Shown here: piece by piece, positions 7,697 through 16,137 of the stretch
How positions within the stretch are numbered: position 1 is the stretch's first letter
Layout: each line of letters begins with the position of its first letter
Source of the DNA: Terrimesophilobacter sp036565765
GTDB taxonomy: Bacteria; Actinomycetota; Actinomycetes; Actinomycetales; Microbacteriaceae
Assembly (NCBI RefSeq): GCF_036565765.1
Contig: NZ_DATCXP010000154.1
Length of the DNA stretch: 24,956 nucleotides
Strand: one strand, 5' to 3'
Made by a program: the position numbers and the translations under genes
Notes under the pieces: model-generated
Seen by the model: only the letters and a program-made list of their open reading frames with translations
Told to the model about the DNA's origin: nothing
Databases searched by the model: none

Positions 7697-10578
7697 ATCA
7701 GCCGGGTTCTGCGGACCGCGCCGTCGGGAAGCAGCAGCCAGAGCGCATCCGCGCTCTCCGTGACCGGCGGCGGAAGCGTCCGCAGGTGCGAGATCGCACG
7801 GAAGTCGGCAACGGAACAGCCGTGGAACGCGACGGGAACACTCGCGCGCAGACGGCCGACGAGACCCCAGTTGGCCAGCCAGGCGTCCGGATCGCCGAGG
7901 AGTATCCTCGGCCGGGCAGAGTCCGTCGCGGCAGAGTCCCTCGCGGCGACGTCGAGCCCGGCGGGGAACGCACCAGGGTCGACCAGGGTGACGGTGCCGA
8001 TTCCGCGCAGTCGCTCCTGGACGGCCTGCGGTGCGTTCGCCACGACGGCAAGCCCAGGCCATCCTTCGAGGTCCAGCGGCGGAACGGGCTCGGCAGGAGC
8101 GCGCTCGGGCGGCTCGACGAACGCCACCTGAACCCGGTGCCCACCCCAGTGGCCGGCTCCCGGCCGGAGGGCGGGGTCGAAACCCGCAGCGCTTCCGCCG
8201 GCCACGAGGTGCTCCTGCCGATCCGGCATGCGCAGGACTAGCCTCGACCCGCACAGCGAAGCGATCGACTGCAGGGGCGAGGCCACCCTGCTCGCGCTGA
8301 GGACGAGATGGAGGCCGACCCTCCTGCCCTCCCTCAGCAACGCCGCGAGCGAGTCCAGGAAGGCCTGCTCGTAGTCCTGCGGGAAGCGCCCGAGCAGCAC
8401 GTCGAGATCGTCGACGAGCAGGAGTCCGCCGCCGGTGCCGCTCCGCACCTCCTCGAGCGCCGCGGTCACGGCATCCCACGCTCCGTCCACCGACGCGGGA
8501 GCCCAGTCGACCCTCCCGGGCTCGACCGCCTTCGCGATCGCCGCGAGCACCCCGGTTTTCCCGGAACGATGCCCGCCGACCACCAGGAGGCTGCCGTCGG
8601 CATCCGGATCGTAGAAGGCGACGGACTGCCGCTGCAGTTCGGGAAGGTCCATCAGGGCGAACGCGACCCCTCTCTGCGGCAGCGGTGAGAGCGCCCCGGG
8701 GTCGACGACGGCCGGCAGCGGATCGAGCCAGGGACGCCTGGGAGACCAGGGCGACCCCGACCATCGCCCGGCAACGGAGGCGACGGACTGCCCGTCGGCG
8801 ATCGCGAGCTGGATGGCTGCGCATTCACCGTCTTCGCGCGCGAGGAGCGCCCGCCCGGCCGGACTCCTGGGCAATTCGGCCGCGGCGGGGGAACCGATCA
8901 CCGCGACGCTGTCGGCCCGGTTGTTGACCCGCAGCGACATCCGCAGCGTGCAGTTCGCAAGCACCGCATCCCGCACCGCGCCGGCAGGACGCTGCGTGCA
9001 CAGGATCAGGTGCACGCCGAGCGACCGGCCGCGGGCGGCCAGGTCGGCGAAGAGCTCGTGCAGCTCCGGGAAGCTCGCGGTCAGCGCCTGGAACTCGTCG
9101 ACGACGATCACGAGCCTGGGGAGTTCGACCTCGGCTCCCAGGTCGAGGAGAGAGCGTGCCGTGTGCTCGGACAGCACCCGCTCCCGGTGGCGCAGTTCCG
9201 CGCGCAGGCTGAGCATGGCGCGACTCGCCGCAGCTTCATCCAGATCGGTGACGAGTCCGACACAGTGCGGGAGGTCGCGCAGCGCCGCGAATGACGATCC
9301 GCCCTTGAAGTCGACGAGCAGGACGTTCAGCTGTTCCGGCGAGCAGGCGGCCGCCATCCCGAGCACCCAGGACACCAGGAGCTCGCTCTTCCCGCTCCCG
9401 GTCGTGCCGCCGATGACGGCGTGCGGACCGTCGGCGACGAGGTCGACGACCATTCTCCCCCCGGCCCCGACTCCGATCGCGCAGGCGAGTGAGCCGCGAC
9501 CGGGTATCCGGGCGTGCGTCAGCGCGGAGAACGGAACCGATTCCGGCAACCGGAGGTGCTCTGCAGCGCCCTCCGCGACGCTCCGCAGGAGTGCCGCGAA
9601 GTCCCTGGCCTGCTCGGTGGAGACGAATTCGGGGACCAGCGACCCGAGCCGGTCGAGGTCCGGATGGCGCACCAGCCGGGCGGCGCTCGCCCCGTCGAGC
9701 CGCAGGACGACCCGGCACTCCCGCGGCAGCTCGCTCTCACGCTCGGCCACCGCGACGACGACGAGCCCGGGAGGCGGGGACTCCCCCGCCGATCGGATCT
9801 CAAGCCTGAGGGGGTCGCCGCTCCCGGCCCGGCCGGCGCCCTGCCGGGCAGCCTCCCATTGGGGCAGAGCGGCCAGCCACGACCACTGCCCGTCCGGGGT
9901 CGCGGAGAACCGCGAGCCCGACGGCGGCAGGGCATTCGCCAACTGCACGATGATGGCGTTCGCCGCGGCGGCGGCCAGGGACGGCGAGCCGCACAGCCCG
10001 ATTCCGAGGCGGGCATCGACCACCACTGGCGCGCGATCGAGGAAGGCGGCAGTCGCGCGCAACTCCTCGAGGGCACTGGCGGCGGAATCCGGTTCGGCAC
10101 TCGGCGGACCAGGTTCGACGACCAGGCAGCTCGCCACTCGTCCGGTGCCGAGGGTGACGGGCAGCGTGTCGCCGAGTCCTCCCCGCCAGCGCTCCGGGTC
10201 GCGAGCCTGATCTGCGAGCACTCGCGCGGCCGAGGGGGAAGCACGGGTGAGCGCGTCGCGTTCGCGCTCCTGCGCCTCGGCTATCGCCCGCCGTGCGGCA
10301 TCGAGTTCACGATGGAAGCGATTGCGCTCCCGTGCGTTCTGCCGCCGAGTCTGCCGCCTGGAATCGCCGAGGCTCGCGACCGCGACGACCGGACCGAGCA
10401 GTGCGAACACCATCGCGAACGGCGACTGGGTGAATGCCCAGATCGCCGCGGAGGCGAGAACCGGGGCGACGGTCGCGATGACGGGGAAAGGATGAGGCGG
10501 CGGCGGCTCGGGATTCCTCGGCAGCGCGATCGGACGGGGAGGAGTTGTCACGCCTACAGCACAGCAGCACCCACGCAC
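7693..10578 (-). CDS. FtsK/SpoIIIE-family (EccC-like) membrane ATPase
   Basis: A 961-residue motor protein. After a proline-rich leader it has two adjacent hydrophobic helices (about 31-70), then a charged coiled-coil-like stretch (about 73-112), as in EccC proteins of type VII secretion. The first FtsK/SpoIIIE domain has Walker A GGTTGSGKSE (390-399) and Walker B VIVVDEF (490-496), with LLVDFKGGSSF and CTQRP between and after. A second ATPase domain has GGHRSGKTG (668-676) and LLLVDDLD. The C-terminal part (GDPDAWLANWG and following) resembles a degenerate last domain. The GTG at 10578 has GGAGG about 13 bases upstream; a GTG at 10551 (VTTPPRP) is a reasonable alternative. It is the last gene of the signalling operon, 87 bases after the FHA gene. 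A DNA translocase role is possible, but the two-helix, tandem-ATPase layout favours protein secretion. No WXG100 protein is visible here. Confidence 0.88.
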   Translation of the reverse strand: MRGCCCAVGVTTPPRPIALPRNPEPPPPHPFPVIATVAPVLASAAIWAFTQSPFAMVFALLGPVVAVASLGDSRRQTRRQNARERNRFHRELDAARRAIAEAQERERDALTRASPSAARVLADQARDPERWRGGLGDTLPVTLGTGRVASCLVVEPGPPSAEPDSAASALEELRATAAFLDRAPVVVDARLGIGLCGSPSLAAAAANAIIVQLANALPPSGSRFSATPDGQWSWLAALPQWEAARQGAGRAGSGDPLRLEIRSAGESPPPGLVVVAVAERESELPRECRVVLRLDGASAARLVRHPDLDRLGSLVPEFVSTEQARDFAALLRSVAEGAAEHLRLPESVPFSALTHARIPGRGSLACAIGVGAGGRMVVDLVADGPHAVIGGTTGSGKSELLVSWVLGMAAACSPEQLNVLLVDFKGGSSFAALRDLPHCVGLVTDLDEAAASRAMLSLRAELRHRERVLSEHTARSLLDLGAEVELPRLVIVVDEFQALTASFPELHELFADLAARGRSLGVHLILCTQRPAGAVRDAVLANCTLRMSLRVNNRADSVAVIGSPAAAELPRSPAGRALLAREDGECAAIQLAIADGQSVASVAGRWSGSPWSPRRPWLDPLPAVVDPGALSPLPQRGVAFALMDLPELQRQSVAFYDPDADGSLLVVGGHRSGKTGVLAAIAKAVEPGRVDWAPASVDGAWDAVTAALEEVRSGTGGGLLLVDDLDVLLGRFPQDYEQAFLDSLAALLREGRRVGLHLVLSASRVASPLQSIASLCGSRLVLRMPDRQEHLVAGGSAAGFDPALRPGAGHWGGHRVQVAFVEPPERAPAEPVPPLDLEGWPGLAVVANAPQAVQERLRGIGTVTLVDPGAFPAGLDVAARDSAATDSARPRILLGDPDAWLANWGLVGRLRASVPVAFHGCSVADFRAISHLRTLPPPVTESADALWLLLPDGAVRRTRLI

Positions 10579-10611
10579 CGATCGGGTCCGACCTCCGCGG
10601 TTCGGGGGACA

Positions 10612-10660
10612 GAGCCTGCGCCTGGCCCCTCTCAGGGAGAGGATGTCCTGGCACAGGCTC
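10612..10660 (-). terminator. Two-tier stem-loop between FHA and FtsK-like genes
   Basis: Outer arms GAGCCTG (10612-10618) and CAGGCTC (10654-10660) pair perfectly. Inside them CCTCTC (10628-10633) and GAGAGG (10637-10642) form a six-base stem with a three-base loop. The structure fills most of the 87-base gap directly after the FHA stop. There is no T-run on the transcribed side, so it could be a factor-dependent or partial terminator, a processing site, or a stabilising stem that sets the level of the downstream motor gene. Pairing is observed; function is inferred. Confidence 0.4.
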
Positions 10661-10665
10661 AGCCG

Positions 10666-11346
10666 TCAGCTCACGATGAAGAACTGCTCTCCCATGTCGA
10701 CACGGGAGCCCCGAACGAGACGGTAGCGGCGGTCCGGGTGGCAGCGGAGCGGCTTGGTGTCAGGCTCGCGCACGATCGTCCCATTGCCCGAGAAGCGATC
10801 CTTGACCCAGAAACCGCCGGCCTCCTGGCCGAACTCCAGGTGGGTCTTGGACACCGAACGGCTCGGGTCGAGCACCCGGACCAGTTGATCGAAGTACTCG
10901 CCGGGCTCCGGGCGGGGGTTGCGCCCGATCAGCCCGGATCCGAACACCGTGAAGCTCTCTCCGGTGCTGAACTGGAGAACGAATCGCTCGCCCTCGCTCT
11001 TCCGCGTGATGATCCTGGTCGGCTCGACATCCTCGATGGCCGGCTCCGGCCCGTCCTGCTCCACCTGCTCCAGCCGCTCGACGACGTTGGTGTCCCGCGG
11101 CCCGGCGAAGGCACGGTTCACGGAGCGCGAGACGAACCCGCACTCGCCGCAGAAGATGTCCCCTGGCGCCATTTCGGCACCGCACTGCTCGCAGTGATTC
11201 TCCTCCGCAACGGCAACCGGACGGGTGAGCGGCCGCGGCACGATCGTCCGCACCGTCGTCGGGGTCGTCGTGACGACAGCCCTGCCGCACTCGCCGCAGA
11301 ACATGGCCCCCTCCGGCAGCTCGGTCGAGCAGTACGAGCAGATCAC
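10666..11346 (-). CDS. Double zinc-ribbon FHA-domain protein
   Basis: A 226-residue cytoplasmic protein with two N-terminal zinc ribbons, each CxxC-x10-CxxC (C3, C6, C17, C20 and C52, C55, C66, C69), an acidic linker (about 85-110), and a C-terminal FHA domain (about 120-226). FHA phosphothreonine-binding landmarks are GR (141-142), SVSKTH (164-169) and GNGT (187-190). It probably recognises targets of the operon's kinase and brings them to the adjacent FtsK-like motor. The GTG at 11346 is preferred: AGGGGG lies eight bases upstream and the product then begins MICSYC, as zinc-ribbon proteins usually do. A GTG at 11355 would add three residues but has no spaced ribosome site. The transglutaminase-fold gene stops in the same frame at 11359-11361, so only one TAG and one or a few codons separate the two coding regions. 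Confidence 0.88.
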   Translation of the reverse strand: MICSYCSTELPEGAMFCGECGRAVVTTTPTTVRTIVPRPLTRPVAVAEENHCEQCGAEMAPGDIFCGECGFVSRSVNRAFAGPRDTNVVERLEQVEQDGPEPAIEDVEPTRIITRKSEGERFVLQFSTGESFTVFGSGLIGRNPRPEPGEYFDQLVRVLDPSRSVSKTHLEFGQEAGGFWVKDRFSGNGTIVREPDTKPLRCHPDRRYRLVRGSRVDMGEQFFIVS

Positions 11347-11358
11347 CGGCGCCACCCC

Positions 11359-13695
11359 CTAACGCTTGAACAGACTTGTGACACTATAACCACCGAGCGA
11401 ACGCAGTGAGACGAGAGCCTTGATCCGCTCCCAGGTCGTGAGCTCGGAGTCGAGCGAGTAGCGAAGCTCCTCGACGGAGCGCCACAGTTGATCCGCCTGG
11501 TCGTCATCCGGGTCGCCCGGCGAGAAGATCGCCCGGTCGGCGACAGCGGCCAGGACGAAGGGCTGCGTGCCACCGACGATCTGGGCGATCTCGATCCTGG
11601 TCGGCGCGGGACCTGGACTGTAGCCGTGATCGAGCACGGCGTCCTCGAACTCCTGCCAGCCGCCGGCGATGCGCTGGATCGGCGTCGGTGCGCGCTTCCT
11701 CAGTCTTCGCCTGCGCCACTTCGCGACCATGATGGTGAGGAACGGCGAGAGCAGGATCGCGATGACGAGCCCTGCCCAGCCGAGTGCGACGAGCACACGA
11801 AGGACGATCGCGAGAACCAGATCACCGGCCGGTGTCTCCTCCTGGTTCACGGCCTGCGGGAGTTGCGTGTCCCGCAGATCGGATTCCGGAAGTTGCGGCT
11901 GCACCGGGGATTGCGGGCGGGCGACCTTCGTCGGCTGCTCGGGGACCTCGTCCGGAATCGGGCGCACCGGCGGTGTCGGATCGATCGAGACCCAGCCGTA
12001 CTGCGTCGTGTACACCTCGATCCAAGCCGAGACATCGCTCCCCCTGACGGTGATGGTGCGCCCCACCGCCGCCTCGGTGGGGGCGAATCCGAAGACGACA
12101 CGGGCTGGGAACCCCAGCTGCCTCGCCATGAGCGCCGCAGTGACGGCGTACTGTTCCTGGTCGCCGATCATCCTCTGGGCGCTGAAGAGCTCGGTGATGC
12201 GGTCCGCGGCGTGACCGGAACGGCTCTGGGGCTCTGCGGCGGACACCCCGTGGCTGATGTAGCCCTGTGCGCTCAGTCCTGCGAGCATGGCGACGAGTCT
12301 CGGGCCGGCACCCTCGACGCCCGACACGTAGCGATCGAGTGCCGCAGAGACCTCATCCGGGACGACCGTGACCGGGGGAAGGTCGATCGCTCCCGGCTCC
12401 AGAGTCGACAGCTCGCTCACCGCAGGCTGGTGGGGAAGCACGGCGGTGAGCGTGTACTGCGCCCCAGGAGTCAGTCCGCTGACGACCGCCCCGGTATCGC
12501 TGTTGTCGTTGTAGTAGAAGCTCCCGATCAGCTCCGAGGCGTCCTTCCCGGAGAAATCGACCCTCTCGAGATCGCCGACGGTAGGGAGCCACACCCCCGA
12601 GTAGTCGCCGATCGTCACCGCGATCGTCGCCCGGGTTCCCGCGACGGCGGACTGGTCGACGCTCAGCGGCACCCGCGTGAAGGAACCGGACGCGCTGTCG
12701 ACACTGCCGTTCCCCACCGAGTACACGATGCCGTCATAGCTGTCCATCGTCGCGACCCGGATGCGTGCAGAGGTGGGAAGGCCGGTCACGGTGAGGATCG
12801 TGCGATTCACCGTCGCGGGCTGCTCGTACTTGCGGAAACCGCTCAACGGGCTCGGATAGTCGCGCGGATCGAACGGCTGGACGATCGTGGAGCGCAGGAC
12901 GATCCGATCGCCCGTCGGCGGCAGCAGGCTGGTCGCCCCGATGGATGCGGTCGCCGCGATCGCCATGATGAGTCCTGCGCTGGTGAGCGTCCTGAAGCCG
13001 ACGAAGCCACCATCCGCCACGGTCTCCAGCGGCGTACCGTCCGAGCTCGTCGCACGGAGCGCAAGCAGCCGGATCGACTCGCGGCGTCGGTACCATCGCC
13101 TCCAGATCAGCCACAGGAGGATGCTCGCGGTCAGACCGATCGCGAGTTCGAACGGCCACTGGGCGTAATCGGGACCGAACAGGATCGCGACGATGAAGAC
13201 GACGATCGGGCCGATGACCCCCAGTTCTCCGTACTTCACGCGGAGGGCGACCGACAGCGACACAACGACGCTGACGAGCACCAGAATGAACGCGGGGATC
13301 AGCAGGGACTCGTAGCTGCCGACCGGGAGACTGATGGTGAGCAGCTGCTTCCAGCTGAGCGCCGTTCCCAGGGCGAGCTCCTGCATCCCGTCCAGAGTGG
13401 GGAGCACACCTCCGATGGCGCGATCCGGGATGGCGAGAGGGACGCCGAGAGCGAAGTAGGCGACGATCGTCATGAGCATGACGACGATGCTCGACCAGCG
13501 CAGGATCGCTCCCAGAATGGCGATTCCCGATGCGACGGCCGTCGTCACGACGACGAGGACGACCAGCTGGAGGCTGCCGTAGCTCGGCCAGAGCGCCGCG
13601 GAGGCGAAGCCGGTCGAGATCCAGAGCATGAGGGTCGACACGGCCACGAACCCGAAGCCTGGCCGCTTCGCCTTCACCCCCTTGCCTGCGCTCAT
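11359..13695 (-). CDS. Transglutaminase-fold membrane protein, catalytic Cys and His replaced
   Basis: A 778-residue protein built like TgpA-type transglutaminases: several N-terminal membrane helices (about 14-260), a large external region with a transglutaminase core (about 490-580), a Pro-rich linker, one more helix (about 626-657) and a cytoplasmic tail. The core is recognisable: GDQEQYAVTAALMARQLGFPARVVFGF matches the usual G-x-C-E-x-Y-A block, DVSAWIEVY matches D-x-H-A-W-x-E-V, and GWVSIDPTPP carries the third catalytic residue. The nucleophile position is Gln (residue 513, CAG at 12157-12159) and the His position is Ser (residue 556); Asp 572 remains. The domain should thus be non-catalytic, perhaps a binding or structural module. 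The ATG at 13695 overlaps the DUF58 stop in ATGA, and an upstream in-frame extension is only a shadow. Its neighbours (MoxR, DUF58) are the usual partners of this family. Confidence 0.9.
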   Translation of the reverse strand: MSAGKGVKAKRPGFGFVAVSTLMLWISTGFASAALWPSYGSLQLVVLVVVTTAVASGIAILGAILRWSSIVVMLMTIVAYFALGVPLAIPDRAIGGVLPTLDGMQELALGTALSWKQLLTISLPVGSYESLLIPAFILVLVSVVVSLSVALRVKYGELGVIGPIVVFIVAILFGPDYAQWPFELAIGLTASILLWLIWRRWYRRRESIRLLALRATSSDGTPLETVADGGFVGFRTLTSAGLIMAIAATASIGATSLLPPTGDRIVLRSTIVQPFDPRDYPSPLSGFRKYEQPATVNRTILTVTGLPTSARIRVATMDSYDGIVYSVGNGSVDSASGSFTRVPLSVDQSAVAGTRATIAVTIGDYSGVWLPTVGDLERVDFSGKDASELIGSFYYNDNSDTGAVVSGLTPGAQYTLTAVLPHQPAVSELSTLEPGAIDLPPVTVVPDEVSAALDRYVSGVEGAGPRLVAMLAGLSAQGYISHGVSAAEPQSRSGHAADRITELFSAQRMIGDQEQYAVTAALMARQLGFPARVVFGFAPTEAAVGRTITVRGSDVSAWIEVYTTQYGWVSIDPTPPVRPIPDEVPEQPTKVARPQSPVQPQLPESDLRDTQLPQAVNQEETPAGDLVLAIVLRVLVALGWAGLVIAILLSPFLTIMVAKWRRRRLRKRAPTPIQRIAGGWQEFEDAVLDHGYSPGPAPTRIEIAQIVGGTQPFVLAAVADRAIFSPGDPDDDQADQLWRSVEELRYSLDSELTTWERIKALVSLRSLGGYSVTSLFKR

Positions 13696-15119
13696 GCCGC
13701 AGCCGACCTCGACAGCGACTTCTGCAGGTCCTCCAGGTAGCCGATCGTGAGAACGCTGAGGCCGGGGAGCCGGCGAAGACCGGGCACGACCTCCGGGTCG
13801 CAGACGATCGCGACGACCTCGACGTCGACCGGGAACGACGCGGATGCGGCGCGAAGCTCGGTCGGCGTCGCCTTCGACCCGCACAGCAGGAACGCGACCG
13901 AGATGCCGGCGACCTTCTCTGCGACGACCCTCCCGACGTCCCGGACGCTGAGTGCGGACTCCGCGTGCTCGATCCTGGCGAGGTCGTCGAGCAGGCGGCT
14001 TCGCGTAAGGGTGCTGAGCTGGGAGACGGCGAAGACCTTGCGCTTCGCGAAGTCCGGAGTGAGCTCACCGACGACGACCGAGACGGTCCTCGCATCGCGG
14101 ATCGCCCGAACCCCGAGCGATCCCGCAACGCTCACGGCCAGCTCGAACTCCTCGTCGTTCGCGTAGTCGGAGGATGCCAGGCTCAGCGCGATGACCAGGT
14201 GGCTGCGGCGCGTCTCCTCGAACTGCCGCACCATGTAGGTTCCGGTCTTCGCGGTGCTCTTCCAGTGGATGAACCTCCGCTCATCGCCAGGGACGTACTC
14301 CCGCAGGGCGTGGAAGGACACATCGCTGTTGGAGATCTGGCGCGTCGGATTGCCCTCGAGGTCGCGGATGAAGCCCGTCGTGGTGCTGGGGACACCGATG
14401 GTACGGGGGTGGATGTAGAGCTGCTGGGACTGGGTCCAGATCAGCTCACGACGCACGAGTCCGATCGGGTCTGCCCTGACCGTGCGGACCGGCCCGACCT
14501 CGAGAATGCCGCGTCGGGCGGTCGGCACGGAGAACTGGTGCTCGAAGATCGCGCCACGGGACAGGCTCGGCATCGCGAGCTCGGCGAGCCCCGGGCCGAC
14601 CGGAACCTCCACCGTCACCCCGAGCAGCCGGCGTCGGGTGGGGTTCACGATCGTCACGACTCCCCCCGCCGGTTCCCCGACGAGAACCCGCGAGTGGGCC
14701 ATGCTCAGTTCCACCTGGAACGCGTTGCGCCCGACCAGGTACAGTGCGGCGACGACGAGGATGACCGTTCCGGCGTAAGCGACGACGACCAGTTCCATCC
14801 AGCCCAGCCGGTAGCCGAGCACGAAAGCGATCGGGACGATGGCGAGCATCGACCACCCCAGCGGAGTGACAACAGCCGATGCCCTCGCCGCCCAGCGGAC
14901 GACGACCTCTCCGACCTCCCGGCTCACCCTGACGACGGCGACGATCGCATCGGCGAGGAAGCCGGTCCGGTTCCCGACGATCCTCGTCCTGACGTTGGTC
15001 AGACCCTGCGTCGCGGTCGCAGAGGACGAGTCGAAGCGCGCGGATGACGCCGTGACCACCCCACGGGTGGTCACCCTGGCCGCCCGGGTCGTCCTGCCTG
15101 GGGTTCCGGACGGACTCAC
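13692..15119 (-). CDS. DUF58 domain membrane protein
   Basis: A 475-residue protein with a long polar N-terminal region (1-80), two membrane helices (about 86-104 and 108-130), a beta-rich segment (about 134-235) and the DUF58 signature SNSDVSFHALREYVPGDERR with FIHWKSTAKTG (263-293). Family members combine a vWA-like fold with a MoxR partner encoded next door, and work in envelope or stress functions; exact biochemistry is unknown. The GTG at 15119 overlaps the MoxR stop (GTGA, 15116-15119), and its own stop overlaps the next gene's ATG, so three genes are translationally coupled. The unusually long Ser/Thr/Arg-rich front (before residue 55) could be a cytoplasmic target for the operon's kinase; this is speculative. 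Confidence 0.9.
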   Translation of the reverse strand: MSPSGTPGRTTRAARVTTRGVVTASSARFDSSSATATQGLTNVRTRIVGNRTGFLADAIVAVVRVSREVGEVVVRWAARASAVVTPLGWSMLAIVPIAFVLGYRLGWMELVVVAYAGTVILVVAALYLVGRNAFQVELSMAHSRVLVGEPAGGVVTIVNPTRRRLLGVTVEVPVGPGLAELAMPSLSRGAIFEHQFSVPTARRGILEVGPVRTVRADPIGLVRRELIWTQSQQLYIHPRTIGVPSTTTGFIRDLEGNPTRQISNSDVSFHALREYVPGDERRFIHWKSTAKTGTYMVRQFEETRRSHLVIALSLASSDYANDEEFELAVSVAGSLGVRAIRDARTVSVVVGELTPDFAKRKVFAVSQLSTLTRSRLLDDLARIEHAESALSVRDVGRVVAEKVAGISVAFLLCGSKATPTELRAASASFPVDVEVVAIVCDPEVVPGLRRLPGLSVLTIGYLEDLQKSLSRSAAA

Positions 15120-16087
15120 ACCGCTTGCCGATCGGATGGCGGCGGGGTCTCCAGCAGGAGCTGGCTCACGATGCTCGAGCTCGTCACACCCTCGAACTCC
15201 GCCTCCGGGTCGAGCACCAGGCGGTGCGCGAGTACCGGCTCCGCGAGCACCTTCACGTCGTCCGGGATCACGTAGTGGCGCCCGCTCGCGGCGGCAAGAG
15301 TCTTCGCCGTGCGCACGAGCGCGAGTGCGGCACGGACGCTGGCGCCGAGCCTCACCTCGTCCGAATTCCTCGACGCGTCGACGAGCCGGGAGACGTAATC
15401 GTTGATCGACGGGTCGACGTGAACGGTGCGGGCGAGCGCGCCCATCTCGACGATGACCTCCGCAGTGGCGATGGCCGGCACGATGACCTCGTGCGCTTTC
15501 ACTCCGGCCCCCTGGAGGATGCGCAGCGTCGACGCGTGGTCGGGGTAGCCGATCGACGTCTTCATGATGAAGCGGTCGAGCTGAGCCTCCGGCAGTCGGT
15601 AGGTTCCCGCCTGTTCGATGGGGTTCTGGGTCGCGATGACCATGAACGGTGCGCCGACGTCGTGAGTCACGCCGTCGACGGTGACGTGGTCCTCCTCCAT
15701 GACCTCGAGCAGCGCGGCCTGCGTCTTCGGGCTCGCCCGGTTGATCTCGTCGGCGAGGACGATGTTCGCGAAGACCGGACCCTTGTGGAACTCGAACGAT
15801 CCCGACCGCTGGTCGTAGATGCTGACGCCCGTGATGTCACCGGGGAGGAGGTCCGGCGTGAACTGGATCCGGCTGTTCGTCCCGTCGACGCTCTGCGACA
15901 TCGCCCGCGCGAGCGAGGTCTTCCCGGTGCCGGGGAAGTCCTCGAGCAGCAGGTGGCCCTCGCTCAGCAGCGCCGTGAACGCGAGCTTGATCACGAACGT
16001 CTTGCCGAGCAGTACCTGGTCCACCCCGGCGACCAGCCGGTTGAAGGTATCGGCGAACCAGGTTGCCTGTTCTGGGGTCATCGTCAT
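15116..16087 (-). CDS. MoxR-family AAA+ ATPase
   Basis: A 323-residue cytoplasmic AAA+ ATPase of the MoxR group, chaperone-like ATPases that remodel partner proteins containing vWA or DUF58 folds. Walker A is PGTGKTS (52-58), Walker B is VLADE (110-114), and the block FTPDLLPGDITG (77-88) plus NPIEQAGTYRLPEAQLDRF are hallmark MoxR sequences. The ATG at 16087 has GAGAGG seven bases upstream, and an in-frame stop lies not far upstream, so the start is secure. The stop overlaps the DUF58 GTG. The 46-base gap after the giant surface-protein gene contains a small reading frame joined to both neighbours. The likely job is activation or assembly of the DUF58/transglutaminase-fold complex. Confidence 0.95.
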   Translation of the reverse strand: MTMTPEQATWFADTFNRLVAGVDQVLLGKTFVIKLAFTALLSEGHLLLEDFPGTGKTSLARAMSQSVDGTNSRIQFTPDLLPGDITGVSIYDQRSGSFEFHKGPVFANIVLADEINRASPKTQAALLEVMEEDHVTVDGVTHDVGAPFMVIATQNPIEQAGTYRLPEAQLDRFIMKTSIGYPDHASTLRILQGAGVKAHEVIVPAIATAEVIVEMGALARTVHVDPSINDYVSRLVDASRNSDEVRLGASVRAALALVRTAKTLAAASGRHYVIPDDVKVLAEPVLAHRLVLDPEAEFEGVTSSSIVSQLLLETPPPSDRQAV

Positions 16088-16137
16088 GGGGTTGCCTCTC
16101 CGCGGCCGATCATGGTGTCGTTCTGTGAGTCAATCAT
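16084..16137 (-). other. 17-codon micro-ORF bridging giant surface protein and MoxR gene
   Basis: An ATG at 16135-16137 overlaps the TGA of the giant surface-protein gene (ATGA). It opens 17 codons (MIDSQNDTMIGRGEATP) and ends in a TGA that itself overlaps the MoxR ATG (again ATGA). A GAGGGG stretch lies about eleven bases before its ATG. The arrangement could carry terminating ribosomes across the 46-base gap, or make a small peptide. The frame and overlaps are seen; translation is not shown and chance is possible. Confidence 0.25.

Noticed and set aside
6356..8824. 822-codon minus-strand frame spanning ald and the end of the FtsK-like gene
   Set aside because: It crosses two confidently identified genes in other frames and is low-complexity Arg/Gly/Ala sequence.
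12000..12180. Sequencing error or pseudogene as the explanation for the missing transglutaminase triad
   Set aside because: Both substitutions need more than one base change each, the frame is intact over 778 codons, and flanking motif residues are conserved.
11488..13740. 750-codon plus-strand frame opposite the transglutaminase-fold gene
   Set aside because: Composition is dominated by Arg, Asp and His with no motif; the minus-strand gene has membrane helices and conserved blocks.
13696..13884. N-terminal extension of the transglutaminase-fold frame
   Set aside because: It is a shadow of the DUF58 gene; the ATG at 13695 overlaps the DUF58 stop and leads straight into the first membrane helix.
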